Of a stretch of 64,000 bases of DNA, positions 1 to 12,904 are shown in pieces (the first letter of the stretch is position 1; the number at the start of each line of letters is the position of its first letter). Source of the DNA: Timema cristinae (Eukaryota > Arthropoda > Insecta > Phasmatodea > Timematidae). Where the stretch lies: positions 16,826,890 to 16,890,889 of the forward strand of contig JBCFYV010002255.1 in NCBI GenBank assembly GCA_039000515.1. The letters run 5' to 3'. The notes under the pieces were generated by a model, which made no database searches, was not told the DNA's origin, and was given only the letters and a program-made list of their open reading frames with translations. Both the position numbers and the translations under genes were made by a program.

Positions 1-432
1 ACTTTTCATTTGTTGAACTAAATGCAAATTCAATACCTCATGGTACTTTCCTATTACCTTTGAACAAATAGGACTTTTTCTGAGATATAATGATATATAT
101 GTGTGAATCAAGTTATGCTCTATTTGGTATTAAGAAAATATAGTTAATTTATTATTTTGTAGATGTTTCTGTCGGTATTTGATTTCAGTCTCAAAAACAT
201 GACTTAAGAATCACCCACAGTACAACTAAACCAGATCTAACCATACCCATCTCATTGCCTTCTCCACCAGTCAAATCTATTGCAAGAGAAGTAAGTGCCT
301 TAAACAATGCAGTCACTGAAGAAGAGAAGATTTTTTTTAAAAGTATGTATCAACCAATCAATTAAGATATTTACGGTATCTTATATGTTTATTTATTACA
401 ATAAGAAAGGCCGTTACAGGATAATAATTTCA

Positions 433-890
433 GGGGAGGTTTTTGGGCACATTACCCAATTGCCGGAAGCAAAAGAAAAATAAATCTAAGTTATAAAAAG
501 TATGAATATTAAACACATATAGGTCTTATCTGAAATAATTTAATTGACAACACAGCATCATAAGTGCCGTAGGCTAGGGAAAATTATCAACGTTAAACAT
601 CTATAGAAGCTATCTTAGGGTTTTTTCATAGTAATTTATTTCCCTAAATGTCAATAGCTAAAAGAATTTATCAATATTAAACACCTCTAGAAGTTATCTG
701 AAGTACTTTCTATGGCAACATAACCCTATAACTGCAGAAGACTAGAATTTTTTTTTAAAACTTAAAGCCTTTAGAAGCTACATAAAGTTCTTTTTATAGT
801 AAAAGCTCACAAGTTTGTACTTGTATCTAGATTTTCATATCGTTTGAACAATAAATGAATCCATATATATTTTGTTTAAACATTTCGGGT
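433..890 (+). repeat. tandem subrepeat block, copy 1
   Basis: Starts CAGGGGAGGTTTTTGGGCAC and holds about four imperfect units of 80-95 bases, each beginning like AATATTAAACACCTCTAGAA and continuing GTTATCTGAAG; it ends TTTAAACATTTCGGGTG. Confidence 0.65.
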
Positions 891-926
891 GAGAAGGCTA
901 CGGCCTTGGATGCTATTTCTCTGGGA

Positions 927-1130
927 GTTAGAGACTGAGACACTGCTTTGTCTCCGGGGGTGAGAATAAGACACGATGCTTTGGTGATTAGCGCCTAAGA
1001 CACTTCTATATCTCTGGTGAGTAGCAACGGTTTATGAGGGAAACATTTCTGTCTTTGTCGAGTATCGCCTAAGACACTGCTATGTCTTTAGTGAATAGAG
1101 CCTAAGATGCTGCTATAAAGTCTGTTTCCA
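927..1130 (+). repeat. degenerate minisatellite, 30-40-base units
   Basis: Repeated core GCCTAAGACACTGCTATGTC followed by TCTGGTGAGTAG, with at least five diverged copies. It lies between the two larger blocks. Confidence 0.6.
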
Positions 1131-1141
1131 GCCAATATATT

Positions 1142-1680
1142 CAGGGGAGTTGGTAGGCCCATTCCCCAATTGGCCGGAAGCTATAAAAAGATCTAACTGC
1201 TAAACAATTATAGAAGCTATCTGAATTGGTTTATGGACACATAACCATTTAACTATTGTAGGCTAAGAAAAAGTGAAAATACTAAACATCGCTAGAAGTT
1301 ATCTGAAGTTATTTATCTGCCAACAGAACATCATAACTGCCAAAGGCGAGGATAAATTATAAATATTAATCACCTCCATAAGATATCTAAAGTATTTTTA
1401 TAGTAATATAAACCACAACTGCCAAAGTCTAGGAAAACATATGAATATTAAATACCTTATAAGTTTTCTGAAGTGCTGTTTAAGGCAACATAACCTCCTA
1501 AACGCAAAAGGCTAGTAAAAATTTTTAATACCAAACACCTCTAGAAGATCTTTGAAGTATATTTATGATTAAAGCCCCCTTATTTGTACTTGTATCTTAA
1601 TTTTGATATAGTATTGAACAATAAAAAAAAGCATTAAGTATTTTGTTCATAACATTTCGTGCGGGTGTGAGGGGGCTTTA
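1142..1680 (+). repeat. tandem subrepeat block, copy 2
   Basis: Starts CAGGGGAGTTGGTAGGCCCA, with about five units of roughly 80-90 bases like copy 1, and ends CATAACATTTCGTGCGGGTG. It preserves the same start, internal unit and end as 433-890. Confidence 0.65.
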
Positions 1681-2941
1681 AACACCCCGAAAACATACTC
1701 CAAAATAAACAGCTATGACCATGACCATATGTTTTTGAAAATTAATTACTTTATTTATTATAGTACTTATAACTTACGTTAACAGTCAAAAATATTTTTA
1801 ATATTATGAAATTCCTTTTTTGATATTGATAAATCAAATATTCTGATATTTTTGTTTAAAACTCAGTTGCATATAACCATTGATTTATAGAATAATACTT
1901 CAAGATATTTTTACAACAATGATACTATTTTAATATCCTTAAATAAAAAAGAATACTTCTTTGAGTGTATTTCACTGAGATGAACTCCATGTAAAACATA
2001 TAGGAGCTCCTGGTTTGTCATACTTCCCTAATACATCTTTAACAGATTTGTCGTGTTTTAAGGCATAATAGAAATATTAATGACAGAGCCATCTGTCAAT
2101 CCATCTATGTGCTATTTGGTTTTACCAAATTAGTAGATAGGTCATTTCATAGATGGCTCCCTCTGTCAATGTTTGATTTACATCGCAGAAACAGGACATA
2201 TCCTTAAAAGTTATTAGGAGAATGTAACACACTAAGAGGTATTGTTAAAAAAAATTTTTACCCAAATAGTAATGCTATTTCCTTTCTTTCTTATATTCTT
2301 ATTTATTATGATTAATTATAAAAGCTAAATACTATATTTACATCTGTAATAAATCTTTTTTTAAATTACTAGTCCAATGGCTAAATAATATATAATAATT
2401 GAATTTGATTAAACTAAAGAAAAGGGGAAATTAGACTACATTATTTTTTGGTTGAAAATATCAATGCTGATAAGACTTGGATCATTCTATATTACATAAA
2501 TACTTTAACTAATTTTCTATAAATCAGATTGACAGGATATTAACTTAATTTTTTTTCTTTAATGCCAAAAAAATCTGGACTTAAGAACATTGTTCATATT
2601 ACATTATATTGTTTTTTTATTAATATTTTAATATGTCAATTTATTTTTTAATACTACTCATCAACTCATTTGAGCAATATATTTTTATTTGATTCATTGT
2701 AATTTTATCTAATTGTTCGTATCATACACAATGTTTCTCTATGAAAATTTTATTTAAAGTGTAAACTTTAGTGCTTGTCAATTTCACACAGTACACTAAC
2801 CACTATATTAAGTGCTTAATTTATAAATTAATTTTATAATTTTCTAGATCAACTAATATAAGTCTTAACTTTCATTATAACCACTCCTTACTTTCAACTT
2901 ATTATTTTAGAATGTTTTCTAAAATGTTTAAATTCTCAGTT

Positions 2942-3130
2942 GAGTAATCCTCATCTCCAGCCTATGGCCGGGCCAGTTTAATAAAATGCCTCCATCTTCC
3001 TTCTTTAATTCTTTCCATTCTTATCCTCTCACTTGCACACTTTCTGTTATCCACTCTTCCCATCTCTTTCTTGACCTCCCTTCAAGTCTTTTTCCTACAC
3101 ACATCATTTCCATCATTGTGAGTCATAAAG
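2942..3130 (-). mobile_element. LINE-A 3' end fragment
   Basis: On the minus strand it ends with the conserved tail ATTTTATTAAACTGGCCCGG CCATAGGCTGGAGATGAG. The same tail follows a reverse-transcriptase-type C-terminus elsewhere in the window. Confidence 0.6.
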
Positions 3131-3974
3131 CCTTTAATAATAATTCTTTTTAATGAATATCTCTTCACATTAACAGTGCTATTTTGATGTCTTTAAATAA
3201 AATAATATCCTCATACTTGACAAGGAATTTTATCTAACATTTCACTTAGATGAACTAAAATGTAAACAACCCTCTTGGTGTGTCATATTTTCTTAATACC
3301 TCTTTAACAAAATTGTCCATTTTCTGAGATAAGATATGAAGGACGCTATATGCTTATTTGTTATTAATCAAAATAGTCAATAGATATATCAAATATCACC
3401 CAGATATTATAGCTATTGTCTCCTCATATGCTCATCTATCCCCATAAAAGTTTTAAAATGTAATTATTTTATTTAGCTCGGATAAAAATATAAGTAGTAC
3501 AAATACAATAAAGTTAATTTTATTTTGAGGCTATGGACATGTCCCTGGATAAGCACATTGCAAAACAACCTAGTAGTGTTAAAGCAGCACCATCACATTT
3601 TTAACTTGTTTATGTTGTTAATCTTTCCTGTTTCTTTTAATAAATAATTTCCTTTCTTTTTTCTTTTCATTATTGTTTTATGTTTCACTTGTGTTTTTAA
3701 ATGATCCTTGGATTCGCATAGTTTTTTTTTAGGTTTTTAAATAGAAAGAAGAATTTATGTTTGACATTTCATGCGGGTTTAAGGGGTCAGACAACCTAAA
3801 CTCCCAACTCGGCCCACGTAACTACAATAATTTATGCATAATATTATTTGTTATGGTTATATAGCATTTCTTTATTTTCCATTCAATGTTTTTAAAAGAT
3901 ATATTTTAATTTTACTTATTTGTTGACATTTTAAGAGGGGGGCCAGATGCCCCAAACCTCATGACCCCTCTCTT

Positions 3975-4115
3975 TGTTAAGGGAGAGTGGGTACATTTTG
4001 GCAAATATCCTCAGTAAACCTAACCAGGGTTTGAACCCTGATCCTTATATTCCTGGCGATCCAGTCTATTTAGAGAATTATGACTTAGAACATGTGACCA
4101 CCGACATGTGTAAGA
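3975..4115 (-). mobile_element. SINE-1 fragment
   Basis: Minus-strand B-box-like AGGGTTCAAACCCTGG with the flanking CTCAGTAAACC motif typical of SINE-1 just downstream of the tRNA head. Confidence 0.55.
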
Positions 4116-4410
4116 AGTTAATTAGCTCAAAATTAGCGAATACATTGTTATATTATTTCTAATCACTGGTATTTAACCGGTCCTTCAACCAAGTGGCTGG
4201 AATGAGATGATACCAAATGTTTACTCTGGAATTGTCAAAAAAAGACTATAGAACCTTGCGACATTGAAAAAAAAAAGTTTTTTTCTTTGAAGCAATCTAG
4301 ACAATTTTGTTAACAAAAATTTTGGATGACTGAACATTTAGATAAATAGTACTTGAAGGAATAAAAATTAAATTCAATAATCGTGGTTATGAGGGCCAAA
4401 TAAAAATATG

Positions 4411-4420
4411 TTTATTTATT
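4411..4420 (-). promoter_or_regulatory. candidate TMEM181 polyadenylation signal
   Basis: Two overlapping AATAAA hexamers on the minus strand about 95 bases after the stop codon. The position fits a short 3' UTR. No transcript evidence is visible. Confidence 0.5.
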
Positions 4421-4514
4421 TTAAATGTATTTTATTTTAAATTAACAATATTATCTGAACACAATAAATAACAGTTTTGTATATTGCATGGCAATAAAGT
4501 CTCACTGCCTTGTA

Positions 4515-4645
4515 CTAGTCACTATCATCATCATTTCGGACACGGTTCAAAGGACGGCGACTCTCTTCGTCGGAACCATATATTACATCTTCATCCGAGT
4601 CATTTATCATGGAGAATGCGGGATTGTCTTTTGTTATCGGAGACT
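4515..4645 (-). CDS. TMEM181: TMEM181 last exon, acidic C-terminal tail
   Basis: The acceptor is ttttcag; the exon encodes [20 protein letters not shown] then [15 protein letters not shown], ending NDDDSD and TAG at 4517-4515. [18 protein letters not shown] is the conserved cytoplasmic tail of TMEM181. Confidence 0.94.
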
Positions 4646-7210
4646 CTGAAAATGGGAACATAATAGAGAGAACAAGGTAAACTCCCCAAAACCAATATAA
4701 AAAGCATTAAACAAAGAAAGAAAAAAGTTACACCTAAAGGCTGTATTTAATAGACATTGAAAAGAAGCAGAGAAGGCCAAGGCTAGAAAAATACAGACCT
4801 AAAAACTCACAAAATAACACATTCAGGGTGGCCACTCAAACTCAAGTATAATTCCCGGTTTTCTTTGGTAAAAAATAATTTTCCCAGTTTTTAAAAGGAT
4901 TTTCCTCAGGTTGTGTTTGAAAAATGATTCTTAATAAAAATGTGTGTTGAACACGCCACCAAATATTGTTAGTAACTATTTTGACAAACGCATCATCGTT
5001 AACAGCTTCCAGCCATTGGCCTGGTCTGTTTGGAACATGAAACTCTCTGGCGTATCCATTCTCCCCACCACCTCTCCTCCATATTGACCCAGTATTCTCC
5101 TCTCCCCTCAACACTCCTCTACACTCCCTTCAGCTACATGTCTCTTGGTCTCCTCTTGGCCTCCATTTCAATATCCTGCTTCCTTTTTGGTATCTTCTCC
5201 TCCTCCATTCACCTCACATAACTATACCACTTTAGTTGTGTCCTCTCTATCCTATACTGCACTGTCTCCTTAACTATCCCTTTCACTCTTTCATCTCTTA
5301 TCTGATCATTCCTATAGCACTTCTCAAAAATTCCGTGTCACAGGCTTGAATTATGATTCCATCCTGCTCCTTCATTACCCATGGTTTTGCTGTGTATGTC
5401 AATATTGGTACATATTTCTCTAAGGAAAACCTCTCTTATATATACGAGGCAATTGCAATATATTTGGAAGAAGGTACAGGAAAGGTGGATATAAATATAT
5501 AAAAGGGACAAACAAAATATGGCCTTTCGTCCCTTTTACTAATATATTGCAATTGCCTCCTATAGTGAAATGAGGTTTTCCTTATAGAGATATATTATAT
5601 TATATTTGCATCCAATGACCTTTTCCTGTGTTTGTTCTTTATGTTATACCTTTTACATGTTCCTATCTATGTGTCCTAACATTCTTTAGAATTTTCCATT
5701 TTCTCCCTTTTGTTTCTTTGGTTTCCTCTTTTAGGAAGTTGCGTTGCGCGTTTCACACTCCTCCCTGATGAGTTCCAATAGAATTAAACCTAGGCCGGGG
5801 CAATGGGTGGTGACGATCGATTTTCTTCAAGAAGCAACCATTACCTCTTTGTCCAATGGCAGCAATGTAAAGTATAAACTGTGTTCTTCTTTTCATTGTA
5901 AAGGCCATATTGTGTTTGTCCCTTTTATATATTTCTATCCACCTTTCCTGTACCTCCTTCCAAATATTGGTACATTGGACAGCTTGTAGTTCACTCCTCT
6001 ACACGTCCTCGCCACATCCCTTCTTCCTGGTTTGTATAAGTATTGACAAATATTCTCCAAGAATGAAGTATATGTGGAAGCAATTTTACATAAAATGGTG
6101 TGAAGAATACGGCTCATAACATCATAAATAAAGCCTTCGGGTGAGTCTATATTTTTTAAAATTATTGCTTAGTTAACAATTAAACATGGATAACCATCCC
6201 AATTAAAAATCTTATGCCGGCATCACAATAAATTTAACTTTCACTTCATCATCATCATCCTCATCCTCATAATCATCTGTATCCTGTCTGTGGCCGAGTC
6301 GGTTTAGTAAAATGCCTCGATCTTCCTCTATTCTTCCAGCACTCTTCCTCCTTTGATCGCTTACATTCTTCTCCTCTCACTTGAACACTTTCTGTAATCT
6401 CCTCCTCCCATCTCGTTATTGTCCTTCCTTGCGGTCTTTTTCCTACATACTTCATTTCCAAAATTTCTTTGTCATCCTCTCTTTTTCCATTCTCATTACC
6501 TGACCATACCATCCAAGTCTTGCTTCCTTTACTATCTCATATACTGCCTGTACCCCCACTATTTCCCGGATAACTTCATCCCTAATCTTGTGTCTCCTCG
6601 TGACAGCTAATAACATGATCCTCACAAACTTCATTCCCGTGACCTCCACTTTACTAGTCTCTCTTACATTCAATGCACATGTTTATACTTTTATTTAACG
6701 TAACGACATAAATACATAACATAACATAACATAACATAACATAACACAAACAAACTAACATAACATAACATACATAACATAACAACATAACATAACATAA
6801 CATAACAGTTCTCCCCGTGTTTTTAAATGGAAGCCATCACAACGCAGTTGATCTAACTTTCACTTAACTTAACCAGGGGACAACTTTCATGTCTAGTGAA
6901 CATTAAGTGAAGATACTATACTCCATTCACGGTAGAAATTACTCTCTTTAAAGTCTTTTTTCCTGCCAATATCCTAATATATAATAGATTTCTGGCAGGG
7001 AAAAAGGCCTTTCAGAAAACATTCCTACACTGAACAGACTTTAAATGTTCTAGCCAACCAATAATGTTGCGAGTGACTTAAAGGGGGTTATTTAGCAGTT
7101 TATTTGTTTGTTTATGGTATGCAGACAAATTCTTCTGTGCAGTTCTTTCTGCACAGTGTGGACTCTAAAATGTTGTAGCATATTTTTTTATATATATATA
7201 TATATAATCT

Positions 7211-7255
<45 letters not shown>

Positions 7256-10200
7256 AAAGATTCTGTTGAAAATACATGCAGCTTAATTAACCCAAAATGC
7301 TTGGGTTTTAATTTAGTGAATAGTTTGTTTTTTAACAGTCAAAACACACTGTCTGTTCTTTGTTCGAGTTGTTACATCACATTACATGAATCCTGATCAC
7401 ACACTAGTATCTTTAAATTATGTGAATTTTAAGTCGAACTTGATCTGGCATTATAGTTGTTCCTTTATTAACTTGTAACTATTTAGCTTTATTAATATTA
7501 TTGTGAATACTAAAATATTTGTTTTTGTGATGCAGAAGTTTGTATGTTAATATTTTTTTGGAAATAACTTACCAAATACTGTACCTTTCGCAGGAGAATA
7601 CACATAGGCCATAGTGTAGAGATAGAAGTTGAGTAAACCATAGAAAGACATGAACTCTGCCGAATTCTTATAGTTTGTCGACAATTCCGCTACAAAGTTA
7701 TCTTCGAGGATTCCTACACCGAATCGTAAGATAGTCACAGCCAAGCTGATAGCCAGAACTATTGTCATCAGAAGGGTCAAGAATTTCAGTCTCATATCTG
7801 TAAACATTATCAACATTATTTTTATTATTAAAGGAAATTGTTCATAGATGAATATTAAAAAATGTATTGTTTCGTTTCTTCATGTTTGTATAGTCATAAA
7901 AAAAAAGTCAGGAAAAAGTAGATTTATATAGTTCTAATATTTTCTGGGTTAAATGGCAAGTTATTCAATAAACGATAATATTCCTCCCAAGAAAATTTAA
8001 GTGATTTTTATATATCTGTTGAAAACATGTTTCCTGAAGTTTTTTAATTTCAAAATGAATGTTCATATAGCTACAGGTTTTCACTGTTTCCTTGAAGTTT
8101 CTGCACAGTAGAGAACTGAGAAAAATATTGTGTTTACTGATCTCAACTTGCATTATTAATTTTTGCCTTTTTTTTTTGCCGAATTTTGAAACAATTACCT
8201 GACTTTTATCTTATATATTTGAAGTTATTTTATTCTCCAGTTTGAGAAAATAAGCTGTGATGTGTGACTTACACCAAAAGAAAGGTACTTACCGAAATAA
8301 GGCATGTTGCGAAGTTCACTGTATGCCCGCAAGATCAAGCATATCAAATAAAATAGATACAGGGCACACACTATGAAGAAGAATACTTTGAAGCCCTAAT
8401 AAACAGAAAAAAGGGTTTAGTGACAGCATTTAATATTTATTGCAATGATAATAAATACAATGAGTACACTGTTTATATATAAATGTATAAAAGATATTAT
8501 AATAGATATTGTAGCACTTCTCCACACAGCTGCTTAATAATGCCACATGGCTGGCAACATTTTCTGGGGAGAATACTGAATATATATATATATATATATA
8601 TAAACATGCACATATGTGCATGCACCTACACACACCAACCACACACACACACACACACGCCATATTTGACCTGATAGCCACCGGGAACTAATTGTAGCTG
8701 GGGTAAGATAAAGAGTCGAGTTGTTAATAGTAACCAGGGTCCTAATAATGACCGAGCGGAATTAATTGTTAACCACGACATACGTTTCCAATAATTTTTC
8801 ATTCGCCTCCCAAAATGCAATTTTCCTAATGCCTCCCCTCCCTACTATTCATCTCCACTGACATCAATTTCAGGCTGAGCTTTCTTAGTAATTCCACATT
8901 TTACTTCGTGGAAAAACCATATAACTCAACACTTCAGTCATCACTAGTTTTTATACCATAAATATTGTGAAATCCAGGGTTTTTTTAGTAGCCGGAGGTT
9001 CAATAGTAGCCGGTAAGGCTCCAATTGTAGCTGGGGTTACTATAGGTCAAATACAGTATAAATAATATATATGTATGTATAATGTAAACATTGTATACTA
9101 GGTGTATTTATTATTTTAGGAATATTTAACATATAAAAATATATCTGTTTCCTTCTGATAGAAAAATTTGTGACTAGGAATGGAGCCTTCAAATCCTCAA
9201 ATCCTTTCAATACTTAAGGATATTTGAGAATTAGAAGAAATATATGATTTGATATCTGAATGATATTTTTAAGTTTTCTATTTTTTTCTTTTAAATTCTG
9301 AATTGTTATTTGTTTTGGAGCTCTAATACTTTTTATGAATTGTTTAGTTAGCCCGAACATAGTTATTGGAGTGTAAACTTAACAAGCAGACCCAAATAAT
9401 TAATTTACCACTTAAATGGATGCATGAGTTTTATATGAATAAGAAAACAACAACATTGAACTAATATTCTTATATTCTATTACTATTTCATATTTATATT
9501 TCCTCCTTTGTTCATAAATTTCCCCCATATCTATATTTGAATTCCATATTTGAGGGTAAAATGAAGATTTAGATTTATAAAATAGTAGATTAGACCCATC
9601 TGTACTTTTTATATCACCATCACTATCATCATCAACTGTTTCTTTCCACCATTCTTCCTACTTTAATCGCTTCCATTCTTATCCTCTTACTAGCACACTT
9701 TCTGTTATCTGCCCCTTCTGTCTCTTTCTTTGCCACCCTTGCTGTCTTTTCCCTACATATTACATCTCATTCATTTTCTTTGGCAGCCTCTCCTTTGTCC
9801 TCATTACACACCCAAACCATCTCATTCTTGCTTCCTTTACTAACTCATGTACTCCCACTCTCTCACTTCATCCCTATCCTGTTTATATTTGACCATAAAA
9901 CTCACTAGACGGTTGTTGTACTCGCATACACAAACTCTTAGTAAGACTTACATAAAAGTTGGCGGTGTCAAGTTTGTAGTCGTACGTCGGGTCCTGCAGC
10001 TCGTTGATCTTCTGCCAAGTGGCCATTATCACGGCAGAAACCCACAACATCCCCACAAGGAGCAGCTTTGGCAGGTAAAATGTCAGCAGGCGGCGTTCAT
10101 TCTACAAAAGTTGAGATGAGACCTTGAAATCCTTAAATTTGAGGATTTGTGATTATTATAATCATTACTTTTCAAATTTTAAATTACAATTTGTCTCTTA

Positions 10201-12863
10201 GAACTTTAATACTGCTTATAGTAGGCCTAAAAGGACAAACTTAATTACCAGACCCCAGACTATTAATCAAACACTTAAATTAATATATACATTTTATAGT
10301 GAATATATTAGAATAAAAGAGGTTAGCATTTAGTTACTATTTCTATTTTATATTATTATAATAGATTTATATTTCCTTTAATGTTCATAATTTTTTTTTC
10401 AAGCATCGAATAAGAAGACGATATTCATAGATAAATTGAAGATTTAGATTTGTAAAATAATGGAACCCTCTTCAAACCAGCTCCCAAGGTGCTGATAGCA
10501 ACATCATCCTGTGAACTGAGCCTTGATCACAACCTACAGTCGAATTTTCATTGGAAGAACCTTTTAGGAAATACACACATGTTTATGCGGTCAACGATGA
10601 GAAAGATTTTTAGTGTTATTTTATATGTCTATCACCCACTTCGGTGGCTCGAATTCTGATTGGGTGTATTTTTTTTAGCATCACATCTTACTACCCTTCC
10701 GGTTATACACTTATGCACTAATCATGCTAATGGATTTAAGGATTAGGGAGGTTATATTAAGAGCAAGAGTGCCCGCATTTCTGTGGAGGTAGAGTGAAAA
10801 ACCGTTTTATAAAAACCACCCTCAGTACAGAAGACCGAGATTCTATTCTTGAGCTCTCTATAATTGAAGTCAAGTTTACTGTGAGAATAGCGTGTTAGAC
10901 GATGCAGCCATTGAAGCGAGTGATTGGGTATATTGATTTCCTTATTTTTTTAAATTAATGTTTTACCAATTTTATTTTATGAAAATCTAGACACATTTAA
11001 TCTTGATTCAACCTTATTCACTCCTAACACCTTAGCGTAATTATTACATATACGGGTAGATTGAATGACGCTATGGATATTGGACTATACCTGTCTAAGT
11101 CCGTGGTATATAGAAAGCCAGAACAATAGAAGGGAGCATAGAAACGTGGCCTGTAGGACGGCATCTAGCATCCCAGGGACCCACGAGTTGATTAGGAACG
11201 TCATGGGAAAGATTGGGTCTGCAAAAACACACACACGCATATATCTGACAACTGTACAAAGGCTTAGAGTTAAGGCATAAAAACAAAATCCATAGGTAAG
11301 TATACAATTCACAAAGTTTGCTAAAATACATATGAAAAAGTGTTTGAATTCGAATCTTCATACAATGAAAGATGTGCCCACATAACATTGCGCCAATAGG
11401 TATTGCTTTGCTTGTAACATATGCGTAAAACTATCTTCTATGAAAGTTTAGTTACCTTTCAAGTTTTGTTGTTGGTAGTTGTGCTCGTATTCCTTTTAAG
11501 AAGATATAGTTTAATATCACAATATCCATAGATAATCACATAATTTAAATACAGTAGCTAATAAGATAACAAGATAAATCAATAAATATAAATAAGAATA
11601 GGGCTTGGATTTGTAAACATTTAATAATTTCTTTGATGACATCTAAATCCTTTGTAGTGATGATAGATGAAGGTAATCATCACAAAATAGCCCCATTTAA
11701 CTGCGTGCATATATTTACCGACTTAACCATATTTTTTTGGGTATTAATACCTGACAAATAAGGATTTCTTTTGTTCAACTAATTAGATATTAGTTATTGT
11801 GAAGTGTAAGGAAGTGCTGTATAGGATGTCCTTTGTACCATAATCACATATGAAGCAGAAACATGAACAGTGGACATTGGATGTAAGAGAGACCATGGGA
11901 ATAAGGTTTGCGAGGAGCAAATGAGCAATAGGATTAGTAACGAAGCGTCCGGGCAAGAGTTAGGGTACAGTGAGTACATGAGATATTAGAGGAAGCAAGT
12001 GTGAGATGGTATGGGCATGTGATGAGGAATAGAAAAGATAATAATCCTAAGGAGGAGGATGGAAATGAAGAAAAAAATACAACAAGTGAGTGATAGAGGT
12101 GGCCATAGTAGATAACAGCAAGTGTACAAGTGAGAGGAAAAGAACGGAATCGATTAAAGGTGGAAGAATGGTGAAAGGACATAAGAAGATGGAGACATTT
12201 TACTAAAGTGACCTGGCCACAGGCTGGAAACAGTTGATTTTAAGCTTTTGTGACAAATCACCTTTCTCTTTGGCCATAAATCTGTTTGACATTAAAGAAT
12301 TTTCTTTGGTGAAATATTTGTTAATTTACTAAACTTACCATTATATAGCAGAAGTAATGGCAATAGTAGTGACATCCACTTCTGCTCGATGGACCAATCA
12401 TACATTGCAAACCTCCGCAAAGAATGAGCGAACCAGCACTGTACAAAACATTTTTAATTAGCTTTGCATCTATTTTTTTTATCACCACGTCTTATTAACT
12501 GTTCAGGTTGTAAACATATTATGATAATTACTTTAATAGGATAGGAATGTGGAAGGAATAATTTTAGAGGTAACCAATCTGAATTTGTTTGGAAGCAAAT
12601 TGGAAAACCATTTAGGAAAAATCACCCTCAGTAGACCCGACTGAGATTCGAGCCTTGATCTCCCTGTATTTAGCGGGCCAGTATAACATGAGAGTGACAC
12701 CTTAGACCATTTGGCCACTGAAGGAGGTACAATTGCAACTGATTGATGACATCAAACAAGGAAAGAAGATGATATCTCAAAATATAATAAATAAGCTGCT
12801 ATTAGGTTAGGTTAAGTGAATAAATTTGCATAAGGCAACGGACCTGTCGAAAGATATAACAAC

Positions 12864-12904
<41 letters not shown>

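Larger units (their letters stand above)
1..4400. repeat. complex repeat array downstream of TMEM181
   Basis: No coding signal. Related segments recur: 1-150, 1905-2120 and 3165-3380 share a block with GATGAACT..TGTAAA and CTTTAACA; 433-890 and 1142-1680 are two copies of a longer block; shortened ends of that block reappear near 3740-3800 and 3910-3960 (ACATTTCATGCGGGT, compare ACATTTCGTGCGGGT at 1649). It looks like a diverged element or satellite amplified locally. Confidence 0.6.

Noticed and set aside
1..1700. CRISPR-like array
   Set aside because: Repeats are imperfect, 30-95 bases, with no constant repeat/unique spacer pattern, and the context is a eukaryotic genome.
6716..6810. AACAT repeat as interstitial telomere sequence
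   Set aside because: The usual arthropod telomere repeat is TTAGG; the unit here does not match in any register.
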